In this document: positions 25,503-34,038 of the stretch, piece by piece | Position numbering within the stretch: the first letter of the stretch is position 1 | Layout of the letters: each line of letters starts with the position of its first letter | Source of the DNA: Sphingomonas hengshuiensis | Lineage (GTDB): Bacteria > Pseudomonadota > Alphaproteobacteria > Sphingomonadales > Sphingomonadaceae | DNA: 64,000 nucleotides | Assembly (NCBI RefSeq): GCF_000935025.1 | Contig: NZ_CP010836.1 | Span: 1,736,001 to 1,800,000 of the forward strand | Reading direction: 5' to 3' | Notes under the pieces: model-generated | Database searches by the model: none | What the model was told of the DNA's origin: nothing | Seen by the model: the letters and a program-made list of their open reading frames with translations, nothing else | Position numbers and translations under genes: made by a program

Positions 25503-25658
25503 TGAAGACCGATCAGCGAGGAAACGGTTGTATATCCTTATGTTAAGGAGAATCCGCAAGCGCCATGCCCCTGCCAATTTTAAGACGCGGACGGCTCGCC
25601 CCCAACCCGGCATCGACCGGCTTTCTCCCAAGCCAAGCTACTATGCCGGATCAATCCG

Positions 25659-27005
25659 TCAGCGTTCCAGCCCCGGCCCGCGCGAGCCACGGTCACGCCC
25701 TTGCGGGCGTTCGGCTGTCTGGCTGCGCCCTTCCGCCTGCCGGGTGAACTCACCGCGCGTTGTGCCGCGCTCGCTGCCACGTTGCTGGCGCACATCGGAC
25801 ATAAGCCGGTAATTGGCCGCCTGCTTATGCAGCGCCAATATCTGTTCGGCGTGGCGGGCGCGGGTTTGCCGGATGCGCTCTTGCAGCACCCGGCGTTCCG
25901 CCAGTTGCGCCGCGACCAAAGCTTGCCGCTGTTCCCGGTCGCGCTGAAGAGCAAAGAAGGCTTCGCGCTCGTTCTGCCCCTTGGCCTTCTGATAATCGCC
26001 GGTCACACGATCCCATAGGCCCATGACACCGCCGCGCAGGCGTCCGGCCCGTAGCTTGGTTTCTGCTTCCCACCGCTGTTTCTGACCTTCATCCAGCTTG
26101 CGGCGTTCGTCGGCATGGTGCTGTTGCATCGCCTGCCGCTGATCGTTCAGCGGTTGCATGGCGGCGCGGGCAATGCGGCGGGCTTCTGTGATATAGCCGC
26201 CAAGGCGCGGTGCGATTGCGGCGGCGATATGCGCTTTCGTATCTTCGACCGAGCGCAGATCATCGGGCTTGCCCAGCTTCGCCGTCACTTCCTTCGCCCG
26301 CTTGTCGATCAGGCGTGAGAGGGCAAACACTTCGCCCTCATAGGAAACGACGACATGGCCGCGACGGTCGCCCTTGGCGAGATGCAGGCCACGTTCTTCC
26401 AGCGCCTTGCCGAAGGCATCCCGGCTATCGGACACGGCCCAACATTCCTGCACCATGCCGCGCAGATCGGCGGTGTTCAGCCCGACGCGTTTGGCCTGTT
26501 GCCATTCATCGAGCGTGAAATTGCGCGGGTCGCGCTCCTTGCTGTCCATCAGGCCGCGCGGCATCTTCCAGCCGTTTTCCAGATAGAGCGCCTTCGACAC
26601 GTCGCGGAGCTTGGACTTGAAGAACGACAGTTGCTTGGCGGTCATGGTTTCCGCATCAATGCGTGACCAGACCGCGTGAGCATGGCGACGGCCTTCCTTT
26701 TCGTGGAACACCACGACGCGAGGTTGGCCTTCCAGTCCCAGCTTGGTTTCAATGGCGGCTATCGCGCCCTCAAAAACTTCTGGGCGCACATTCTCCGTTT
26801 CGGGCGGGCTGAGGCTGACCGAGAATAAATACTGCTGGCAGCGCGTCCCACTGGCGAGCGCCTGCGCTTCCTTGAACGCACCGGATACCGACTCGGCCAT
26901 AAAGCCGCGCACTTCCGCAATCTCGACATGTTCGTTCTGTTCCGCGTTGAGCAGATGGAGCGCCAACGCCTTGCCACCACCGCGCTGGGAGCCTTTCAGG
27001 ATCAT
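25659..27005 (-). CDS. Relaxase (MOBP-like mobilization nuclease)
   Basis: 448 residues. Nicks oriT and leads the strand into the recipient. The metal-binding histidine motif is H101-EKEGRR-H108-A-H110 followed by AVWSRID; the N-terminus GSQRGGGKALALHLLN...EHVEIAEVRGF is typical of this alphaproteobacterial relaxase group. The first tyrosine is Y59, so the usual N-terminal catalytic tyrosine of MOBP relaxases is not in its normal place. The C-terminal half is a long Arg/Gln-rich helical region ending in a basic disordered tail. Start overlaps the mobC stop (ATGA). Confidence 0.85.
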   Translation of the reverse strand: MILKGSQRGGGKALALHLLNAEQNEHVEIAEVRGFMAESVSGAFKEAQALASGTRCQQYLFSVSLSPPETENVRPEVFEGAIAAIETKLGLEGQPRVVVFHEKEGRRHAHAVWSRIDAETMTAKQLSFFKSKLRDVSKALYLENGWKMPRGLMDSKERDPRNFTLDEWQQAKRVGLNTADLRGMVQECWAVSDSRDAFGKALEERGLHLAKGDRRGHVVVSYEGEVFALSRLIDKRAKEVTAKLGKPDDLRSVEDTKAHIAAAIAPRLGGYITEARRIARAAMQPLNDQRQAMQQHHADERRKLDEGQKQRWEAETKLRAGRLRGGVMGLWDRVTGDYQKAKGQNEREAFFALQRDREQRQALVAAQLAERRVLQERIRQTRARHAEQILALHKQAANYRLMSDVRQQRGSERGTTRGEFTRQAEGRSQTAERPQGRDRGSRGPGLER

Positions 27006-27370
27006 GGTGCGGCATCCAGACCGAGCGCCTTCACCAGCATTGCCCGCATGGCGGCAATGTCGGCAGCGGCTTCTGCAAGGGCGGCTTCCGTGTCTGGTGT
27101 CACGGGCAGCGTGCCGAGATTGGCTTGCCGGGCAAGCTGGTTCAGATTGTTGGCAATGCGGGACTGGCCGAGAAGACCGATGATGCGCGCTATCGCTTCC
27201 TGATCCTTGACCGGAGCCTTGCCGCGCTGGCGGGGTGGCGGCTGGTCAGGATCGAACAGCCGCCAGTGGATATAGGCGGCAAGCGACATGCCAGCGGCAT
27301 CGGCTTCCAGCCGGGCGCGTTGCTCGAAGGTGAGCCGCAAGGAGAAGGGGGCTTGCCGCTTGCGCGCCAT
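27002..27370 (-). CDS. mobC: MobC-like relaxosome accessory protein
   Basis: 122 residues. The ribbon-helix-helix-like start (PFSLRLTFEQRARLEADAAGMSLAAYIHWRLF) and the MobC block ARIIGLLGQSRIANNLNQLARQANLGTLPV are diagnostic. MobC helps open oriT for the relaxase, whose gene follows with a four-base overlap. Likely first gene of the mobilization operon. Confidence 0.87.
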   Translation of the reverse strand: MARKRQAPFSLRLTFEQRARLEADAAGMSLAAYIHWRLFDPDQPPPRQRGKAPVKDQEAIARIIGLLGQSRIANNLNQLARQANLGTLPVTPDTEAALAEAAADIAAMRAMLVKALGLDAAP

Positions 27371-27893
27371 ATGCCCCCCGATCAGCCGGTTTTGCGCCTC
27401 CGCCCGACACCACGGATGGCGTCGCGCGGGGCGCTTCCATCCTTGCCATCATTCGCAGCGTTGAGGTCGTCCCGGCCAAGGCTGGTATGCCGGAGAATGG
27501 CGTTCCATTCCTCCAGAATACCGAATAGGGAGTTTGCGGGCGCACCTACAGGGTGCGCCAGCAACCCGCCGAAATTGGTGCTGCCTGATCTGAAGTGGCC
27601 GCACGCAAGGTAACGTGCAGGTAACATCGTACGATTCAGCGTCGCTAGCCGCCCCTCCGCAGCACGACGTGCTCGTGATAGGTGGATGGGGCGATCGGCA
27701 GCCCGATGGCTGCTGGCGCCACCCGTCAGCCCGGCGAATCCTTCATCCACGCTCTCCACCGTTCTTCGTGCGCCCAGCCTGTAGTCGCTCGGACCCCGAT
27801 TTCTATTGCATCGCATTGTATCCCACGCATACAATCTACCAACGATAAACGACGCGGCGCCTGAGCGCTGCGCGGTTAGGGCGGGATGAGGAA
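27371..27893. other. Junction region between mobile segment and catabolic cluster
   Basis: About 520 bases with no convincing gene. It contains a GC-rich inverted repeat upstream of mobC (separate entry) and probably the right boundary of the mobile segment, but I could not identify an attachment-site repeat. The MFS promoter must lie at its right end. Confidence 0.4.
27539..27559 (-). repeat. Inverted repeat upstream of mobC, candidate oriT/nic region
   Basis: Perfect 8-base arms GGCGCACC (27539-27546) and GGTGCGCC (27552-27559) with a 5-base loop. On the minus strand this gives TAGGTGCGCCCG, matching the IncQ/RSF1010 nic sequence TAAGTGCGCCCT at 10 of 12 positions. It sits just upstream of mobC-relaxase, the usual oriT position. 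The relaxase looks MOBP rather than MOBQ, so the nic match may be chance. Confidence 0.4.
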
Positions 27894-29330
27894 ATGGCGA
27901 TTGCCCCCGTGGCTACGGCCTCTGAGCTGACCAGCGAGCGCAGCATCGGCGACTCGATGGCCGAGGCCCAGCAGGCGCCGCGTCCAGCGCGGGTCTGGCC
28001 CTCCACCGGCTCGGCCTATTGGGCGCTCAGCGTCATTATCCTGGCGACGTTCCTGACTTTTTTCGATCAGGTCGTGTTCGGTATGCTGGCGCAGCGGATC
28101 AAGGCCGATTTCGGCCTGACCGATTCGCAGCTCGGCTTTCTGGCGGGCCCGGCGAGCATCATCTGCTATCTGTTCGTCGGCATTCCGCTGGCCCGGCTCG
28201 CCGATATCTATCCCCGCAAATATGTCCTGGGCGGCGGTGTCGCCGTCATCGGACTCATCACCGCGCTGGGTGGGATCGCGCAGACCTTCACCCAATTCGT
28301 CGGCACGCGCATCTTCCTGGCAGCGGGGGGATCGGCGCACGCGCCCTCGGCCTATTCGCTGCTCGCCGATGCCTTCCCGCCGCGCACGCTGACGCGCGCT
28401 TTCGCGCTGCTGCAATTCGGCTTTATCGGCGGCACCACGCTTGGCCCGATCATCGGCGGCCAGCTGATCGGCATGACCGCGCAATGGGCGCCGACCGAAT
28501 GGCTGGGCCTGCGCATCTTCGGCTGGCAATGGATCATGATCTGGGTCGGGCTGCCGGGCGTGCTCGTCGCCTTGCTGTTTCTCACCGTCAAGGAGCCACC
28601 GCGGGTCGCGCCGCTGGCAGGCGCGGCCCCGCCGCCACGCGATGTGCCGGTCGGGAGGCGCATCCTGACCTTTACCGGGTTCGATGCGGTCAAGGCGATC
28701 CACGCCAAGCGCCGCGTCTATTATCCCTTGTTCGCCGGCCTGGCGCTGAGCGCGGTCGAGACCTTCGGGCTGCAATTCTGGCGCGTGCCGTTCATGATCC
28801 GCAGTTTCGGCTGGAGCGAGGCGCAGATCGGCGCGGTGATGGGCACCATGTTTCTCGTCGCCTCGCTGCTCGGCCTGATGCTCGGCGGCATCTTCGTCGA
28901 ATGGATGGCCAAACGCTACAAGGACGCCAATGTGCGCGCGGCCGCGATCATTTTCTGCTGCACCACATTGTGCGCGATTACCGCGCCGCTGATGCCCAAC
29001 GGCTATCTGGCGCTTGGCGTCATGGCGCTCGGCGCGATGTTCGGGATTGCCGGCGCGGTGCCGCAGAATGCCGCCATCCAGCGTGTCGCACCCAATTCGA
29101 TGCGCGGGCAAGTCACCGCCGTCTATCTGTTCATGTTCACCTTTTTCGGCGCGATGGGCAGCTTCGTCGTCGGGCTGGTGCAGGATCTGGTGATCGGCGT
29201 GGAAGCCGATCTGTGGAAAGCGCTAGTGCTGACCGCGACTATCCTGTTGCCGCTCGCCACCCTGTGCATGGTGCGCGCGATCCGGCCGTACCGCGAAGAG
29301 GTCGAAAGACTGGAAGCCCTCGGCCGCTGA
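27894..29330 (+). CDS. MFS transporter
   Basis: 478-residue major facilitator with about 12 membrane helices and a 35-residue polar N-terminus. The FDQVVFGMLAQRIKADFGLTDSQLGFL start and GIPLARLADIYPRKYV loop are typical of spinster-like/organic acid MFS carriers. ATGAGGA precedes the ATG. As first gene of the catabolic region it probably imports an aromatic substrate or intermediate across the inner membrane; the substrate is inferred from context only. Confidence 0.85.
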   Translation: MAIAPVATASELTSERSIGDSMAEAQQAPRPARVWPSTGSAYWALSVIILATFLTFFDQVVFGMLAQRIKADFGLTDSQLGFLAGPASIICYLFVGIPLARLADIYPRKYVLGGGVAVIGLITALGGIAQTFTQFVGTRIFLAAGGSAHAPSAYSLLADAFPPRTLTRAFALLQFGFIGGTTLGPIIGGQLIGMTAQWAPTEWLGLRIFGWQWIMIWVGLPGVLVALLFLTVKEPPRVAPLAGAAPPPRDVPVGRRILTFTGFDAVKAIHAKRRVYYPLFAGLALSAVETFGLQFWRVPFMIRSFGWSEAQIGAVMGTMFLVASLLGLMLGGIFVEWMAKRYKDANVRAAAIIFCCTTLCAITAPLMPNGYLALGVMALGAMFGIAGAVPQNAAIQRVAPNSMRGQVTAVYLFMFTFFGAMGSFVVGLVQDLVIGVEADLWKALVLTATILLPLATLCMVRAIRPYREEVERLEALGR

Positions 29331-29952
29331 CCAGCCGCCATCCCAACAGGGCAGCCGCACTGCGGACACCAACGCAGGACACAGGCGCTTGATAGGGTCG
29401 ATGCCGACCGTATCGCGACGCCTGAAAAATTCCTGGGGATTTTCTCCGCCGATGATCGTGCGGGGATCACGGTTCGGGGGCAGTTTCCCCCGGCAGGGGC
29501 GTTGCAACCATGGCAGCGCCTGCCCACCGCAGTCGAAGCGAACGCGGCAACGGTAGCGCACATGCGCGCCGGGAACGGCACGCCATGGCCGCGTACCGAT
29601 ACGCAGCGCTGGCCATTATAGTCAGCGTCGCCGCGCCTATCCTTGATCAAAGAAGCCTTTGCCCGATCGCGCGTGCCCCGGGCGAAGATCGTATCGATCC
29701 TGTCGCTTTCGCCCGTCGCCGGGCTGATGCGCGCAAGACGTGCGCAGCATTGCCGCGACGCGCAAAGCCCGTCGTTACGGTGTCGCCACGAACCTAGCAG
29801 TGCTCATGGGGGTAGTTTTGCTACTTCTTGTCCGCTCCGAAACTGTATGCCTAAGTCACAATCGACACGCCAAAGCGCGGTCAAAATCGGAGGCCACGAT
29901 CCGTCAAAAGGATCGGGCCTGCTGGCCATTCGGCCATTAGGGAGAGGATTCG
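29331..29952. other. Intergenic region upstream of the TonB receptor
   Basis: About 620 bases without a credible gene. The last part leads into the receptor gene and holds a short hairpin (CGATCC 29897-29902 with GGATCG 29910-29915) and the ribosome site GGGAGAGG. No clear promoter boxes. Confidence 0.4.
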
Positions 29953-32457
29953 ATGACTGCTTTCGAACGCACGCGCCGCATGGCGCGGCTGCTGGCTTCC
30001 GCCTCAGCACCGGCGCTGCTCATTGCCACGCCGGCTTTGGCGCAAAATGCGCCGCCCGCCCCCACCCCGCCCGCCGCGACGACGCCGACGGATCCCGCGC
30101 CGGAGAACGAACCCGAAGTTGGGTATGGCACGCAGGACATCGTCGTCACGGCGCAGTTCCGCCAGGAACGGCTGCAGGACACGCCGATCTCGATCACCGC
30201 AGTGAACGCCGCCGAACTGGAGGCGAAGAACCAGACCAATCTGGCGCAGGTCGCCGATGCGGCGCCCAACGTGTTGCTGAAGCCGCAGGGCGCCTCGTTC
30301 GGCCCGTCAATCTCCGCCTCGATCCGCGGCGTCGGCCAGAATGATTTCAATCCCGCCTACGAGCCGGGTGTCGGTATCTATATCGACGACGTCTATTATC
30401 CACAGCTGACAGGTGCGGTGTTCGACCTGCTCGATCTCGACCGCGTCGAGATTCTGCGCGGGCCGCAGGGCACGCTGGCCGGGCGCAACTCCGAAGGCGG
30501 CTCGATCAAACTCTACTCGAAGAAGCCGAGCGGCGAGAATGGCGGGTTCGTCGAGGCTTCCTACGGCTCGCGCAATCTTATCGCAGTGCGCGCCGCAGCC
30601 GATTTCAAGCTGACCGACACGCTGTTCGGGCGCATATCCGGCGTGTTCAAGCAGCAGGAAGGTTTTGTCGACCGGGTCGATTATGGCTGCGCCAATCCGG
30701 GCAGCGGGGTGGCGACCGATCGCTCGCCGGGCGATTGCGTCGTCAGCAAGCTCGGCGGCGTCGGCTATCAGGCGATCCGCGGCATGCTGCGCTGGCAACC
30801 CAATGATGCGATCGAAGTCAATCTGATCGGCGATTACACGCATGACGAGCATACCATCGCGGGCGAAGTGTTGCTCGCCACCAGCACGATCGATTCGCCC
30901 AATGTGAATGCCGCGCCGGGCGTGCCCTATGACAATCGCTTCATCTGCGGAAAATTCTGCAACTATCTCACGACGAGCCAGCCGGGCATCACGTTCAGCG
31001 CGCCACCGGTCGTCCCCGGCGCCAACGGCACCGTCCTGGCCTCCACCCGCGGCACCGATATCAGCCTGTACGACGGGTACGGCTTTTCCGGCCAGATCAG
31101 CTACAAGGTCAGCGATGCAATCACCCTGACCTCGATCACCGGCTACCGCGCGTTCGACACCAAGTTCGATTCCGATGACGATCTGTCGCCGGCCAACACC
31201 AATCTCGGGCGCAACCATCTCACCAACTGGAGCTTCAGCCAGGAACTGCGCGCCAACATCTCCCTCATGGACACGCTGAACTTCACGGTCGGCGGTTATT
31301 ACTTCAAGCAGAAATCGGTCTACGATTCGTACCAGGATCTGCGCTACGTACCGGTGTATCCGCTGCAATTCCGCCAGCCCGATCCGACCAATGCCGAAGC
31401 CAAGGCGGCCTTTGCGCATCTGGCGTGGAATCCAATGGAGAACATGACGGTCAGCGGCGGGCTTCGCTATACCGACGAAAACAAGCAGCAGACCTATTAC
31501 CGTCTGAATTACGACGGGACGGTCAACGGGTTCCTCGACCCGGTCGGCGCTGCCAATGGCATCGGATATGTCTCGCCGGACGGCACCGTCCGCGCCCTGT
31601 CGGGCACCACCGCCAGATATAGCGCCAACCGCGTCGATTATCGCGCTGCAGTGGATTACCGCTTCTCGCCCGCCTTGCTGGTGTACGGATCATTTTCGAC
31701 CGGCTTCAAGGGCGGCGGCAGCAACCCGCGACCGTTCAATGCCGCGCAGGTCATCGCCTTCCAGCCGGAATCGCTCAATGCCTATGAAATCGGCTTCAAG
31801 AGCGATCTGTTCGACCGCAAACTGCGCGTGAATGTTTCGGGCTTCATCAACGATTACAAGGATATCCAGATCCCGGTGCTGCAATGCCCGGGCGCGCCCT
31901 GCGCCGCGCGACTGAATGCCGGCAACGGGCGGATCAAGGGCTTCGAAGCGGAAGTGACCGCCTTCCCGTTGCCCGGCCTGTCGCTCGATGCCTCGCTCAG
32001 CCATCTGGCGTTCAAATATGATATCGATTCGCTCAACCCGTTGGCCACGTCGCCGACCGCAGGCGGGATCAACCCGGGTGGCGTCGATCCCAGCGATCCC
32101 CCCACCTCCCCGCCCTGGAAAGTCAGCGCGGGTGCGCAATATCGCGTCGAGATGGCCGATTTCGGCAGCCTGACGCCGCGCATCGATTATACCTATCAGG
32201 ATCAGCAGTTCACCGGTGCCTCGGTGATCAACGGCGCACGCGTGCGCAATTTCATCCCGTCCTACGCGCTGGTAAATGCCCGGCTGACCTGGACCAATGC
32301 GGGTGGCGACCTCGACATCTCGCTGCAGGCGCTGAACCTGCTCGACAAATATTACTTCCTCACCACGCTCGATCTGCGCGGCGCGGGCGGCGGCGTGCGC
32401 AAGGGCCGCCCGGGCGAGCCGCAGACGTTCGCCATCGCGCTCAAGAAGAAGTTCTGA
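29953..32457 (+). CDS. TonB-dependent receptor of the aryl-ether cluster
   Basis: 834-residue outer-membrane receptor. Signal peptide (ending TPALAQ), Pro-rich linker, TonB box DIVVTAQFR, plug domain with IRGVGQNDF and VEILRGPQGTLAGRNSEGG, then a 22-strand barrel ending in phenylalanine (ALKKKF). Such receptors import large or scarce substrates with TonB energy; in sphingomonads several take up lignin-derived aromatics. First gene of a run with two GSTs and an acyl-CoA synthetase, so an aromatic ligand is a fair inference. Confidence 0.92.
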   Translation: MTAFERTRRMARLLASASAPALLIATPALAQNAPPAPTPPAATTPTDPAPENEPEVGYGTQDIVVTAQFRQERLQDTPISITAVNAAELEAKNQTNLAQVADAAPNVLLKPQGASFGPSISASIRGVGQNDFNPAYEPGVGIYIDDVYYPQLTGAVFDLLDLDRVEILRGPQGTLAGRNSEGGSIKLYSKKPSGENGGFVEASYGSRNLIAVRAAADFKLTDTLFGRISGVFKQQEGFVDRVDYGCANPGSGVATDRSPGDCVVSKLGGVGYQAIRGMLRWQPNDAIEVNLIGDYTHDEHTIAGEVLLATSTIDSPNVNAAPGVPYDNRFICGKFCNYLTTSQPGITFSAPPVVPGANGTVLASTRGTDISLYDGYGFSGQISYKVSDAITLTSITGYRAFDTKFDSDDDLSPANTNLGRNHLTNWSFSQELRANISLMDTLNFTVGGYYFKQKSVYDSYQDLRYVPVYPLQFRQPDPTNAEAKAAFAHLAWNPMENMTVSGGLRYTDENKQQTYYRLNYDGTVNGFLDPVGAANGIGYVSPDGTVRALSGTTARYSANRVDYRAAVDYRFSPALLVYGSFSTGFKGGGSNPRPFNAAQVIAFQPESLNAYEIGFKSDLFDRKLRVNVSGFINDYKDIQIPVLQCPGAPCAARLNAGNGRIKGFEAEVTAFPLPGLSLDASLSHLAFKYDIDSLNPLATSPTAGGINPGGVDPSDPPTSPPWKVSAGAQYRVEMADFGSLTPRIDYTYQDQQFTGASVINGARVRNFIPSYALVNARLTWTNAGGDLDISLQALNLLDKYYFLTTLDLRGAGGGVRKGRPGEPQTFAIALKKKF

Positions 32458-32468
32458 CCGATCTCACC

Positions 32469-32498
32469 GCACGGGCCGGCCACACCGCTGGCCCGTGC
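32469..32498 (+). repeat. Intercistronic hairpin between receptor and GST genes
   Basis: Perfect 9-base stem GCACGGGCC (32469-32477) with GGCCCGTGC (32490-32498), 12-base loop, no T run. Probably an RNA-stabilising or attenuating element that sets receptor versus enzyme levels, not a full terminator. Confidence 0.5.
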
Positions 32499-32511
32499 CG
32501 CTCAAGGAACG

Positions 32512-33291
32512 ATGATGGCGGAAACAGGTCGCGTGAAGCTGTATCATTGGGAGCCCAACGCCAATTCGGGCAAGCCGATGCTGACCTTGTTCGAAAAGGG
32601 CGTGGCGTTCGACAGCCACTATCTCGATCTGCTGGCGTTCGATCAGCACCAGCCGGCCTATCTGGCGGTCAATCCGCTCGGCACGATCCCGGCGATGACG
32701 CATGGCGATCGGGTGCTGACCGAATCCACTGCGATGATGGAATATGTCGATGATGCATTTGCCGGTCCACGGCTGATGCCGGCCGATCCGGTGGATGCGT
32801 GGCGCGTCCGCTGGTGGATGAAATTCATGGATCAGTGGCTCGCGCCGAGCTTCTCGATGATCGGGTGGAGCGTGTTCGTCGGCCCGTCGGTGCGGCAGCG
32901 CGATCCGGCCGAACTCGACGCGGCGATCGAGCGTATCCCGATGCCCGAGCGGCGCGTGGCCTGGCGCAAGGCGATCAGCGGCGCGTTCTCCGAGGAGGAG
33001 ATGACCGAATCGCGCCGCCGCGTGGCATCGGGCATCGGCTTGCTGGAGCAAGCGCTGGCGCAGCGCGAATGGCTTGGCTCGGACGCCTATAGTCTTGCCG
33101 ATATCAACGGCTTCAATCTCGCTTATGCGCTGCCGCTGTCGCAGCCCCAGCTCTCGAACGACACGCTGACGCCCAACATCATGCGCTGGCTCCGCGCGAT
33201 CTACGCCCGCCCGGCGACCAGGGCGTGCTGGGCCTTGGGCCGCACCGACATGGCCAGGCGCGTCACCATATTGGAGGGGGCCGCGGCATGA
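32512..33291 (+). CDS. Glutathione S-transferase, beta-etherase-like (first of a coupled pair)
   Basis: 259 residues. N-terminal thioredoxin-like domain (VKLYHWEPNANSGKPMLTLFEKG) with NPLGTIPAM and the glutathione-binding ES pair in LTESTAMMEYVDD; helical C-terminal domain with WLGSDAYSLADINGF. The layout and the long linker resemble the LigF family. AAGGA precedes the start. Its stop overlaps the next GST start (ATGA), suggesting a heterodimer or consecutive steps. Confidence 0.85.
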   Translation: MMAETGRVKLYHWEPNANSGKPMLTLFEKGVAFDSHYLDLLAFDQHQPAYLAVNPLGTIPAMTHGDRVLTESTAMMEYVDDAFAGPRLMPADPVDAWRVRWWMKFMDQWLAPSFSMIGWSVFVGPSVRQRDPAELDAAIERIPMPERRVAWRKAISGAFSEEEMTESRRRVASGIGLLEQALAQREWLGSDAYSLADINGFNLAYALPLSQPQLSNDTLTPNIMRWLRAIYARPATRACWALGRTDMARRVTILEGAAA

Positions 33292-34037
33292 CGACGATCC
33301 TGTATCACGGCGAACCCAATGGCCCGTCGCTGACCGTGCTGGCGGCCGCATTCGAGAAGCAGGTCGAGCTCACGCTCGAGCGGATCGATCTCGTCGCCGG
33401 CGCGCGCCACGCGGCGCCGGTGCCGCGCGCGATGGAAGTCGACCAGTCGATCGAGGGTGAGGGCCCCGTGCTCGTGGTAGACGGCGTGGCGATGGCGGAC
33501 AGCGTGTTCATCGCCTGCTATCTCGACGCGGTCGGTAGCGGTCCGGCGCTGCGCCCGGCGGATCCCTATGCTCGCTGGCAGATGATGGCGTGGTGCCGCT
33601 ATGTGATCGAACGGCTGGCGCCCGCCGCCGCCTATCTCGGGCTGGAACACAGCCCGCCCGCCGCGGTGCCCGCCGGCATCGCCAGCGTCGACCTGGCGGA
33701 ACGATGGCGCGATGCGGTGGAGGGCCGGTTCGATCCAGGCAAACTGGCCGACAGCCGGGCCAAGGTGACGCAGGCGATCGACAGGATCGCGGCGCAGCTG
33801 GCCGACGGGCGCGACTGGCTGATGGGGGATTTCAGCATCGCCGATCTCGAAACCTATGCCTGGCTGGCCGGCATGCCCGCGCTGCTGCCGGCAGCGTTCG
33901 AGGCAAGCCCGTCGACCACCGCGTGGCTGGCCCGCACCAAGGCGCGCCCCGCCGTCGCGCGCGCGCTGGCGCTGGCGTCGAGCCCGGCACCGGAATCGGT
34001 CTGGGCCCCTGGCCCTGAAATCAATCGGTGGGGGTGA
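33288..34037 (+). CDS. Glutathione S-transferase-like protein (second of a coupled pair)
   Basis: 249 residues, distantly related to the preceding GST: TTILYHGEPNGPSLTVLAAAFEKQVELTLERIDL at the start, a DS pair (MADSVFIACYLD) where ES is usual, and WLMGDFSIADLETYAWL in the C-terminal domain. Start ATG 33288 overlaps the first GST; the preceding GGAGGGG is a good ribosome site. It may be the non-identical subunit of a heterodimeric beta-etherase like BaeA/BaeB, or a glutathione-removing partner. Confidence 0.75.
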   Translation: MTTILYHGEPNGPSLTVLAAAFEKQVELTLERIDLVAGARHAAPVPRAMEVDQSIEGEGPVLVVDGVAMADSVFIACYLDAVGSGPALRPADPYARWQMMAWCRYVIERLAPAAAYLGLEHSPPAAVPAGIASVDLAERWRDAVEGRFDPGKLADSRAKVTQAIDRIAAQLADGRDWLMGDFSIADLETYAWLAGMPALLPAAFEASPSTTAWLARTKARPAVARALALASSPAPESVWAPGPEINRWG

Positions 34038-34038
34038 G

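Noticed and set aside
27382..27834. 150-codon minus-strand frame between mobC and the MFS gene
   Set aside because: No ribosome site or recognisable domain; composition looks non-coding.
27876..29111. Open frame of about 411 codons opposite the MFS gene
   Set aside because: Arg/Asp/Gln/His-rich translation typical of antisense frames; no domain; the MFS gene is clear.
33856..34038. N-terminal extension of the acyl-CoA synthetase
   Set aside because: The extra residues come from within the preceding GST gene in another frame; ATG 34039 has a strong ribosome site and the family starts there.
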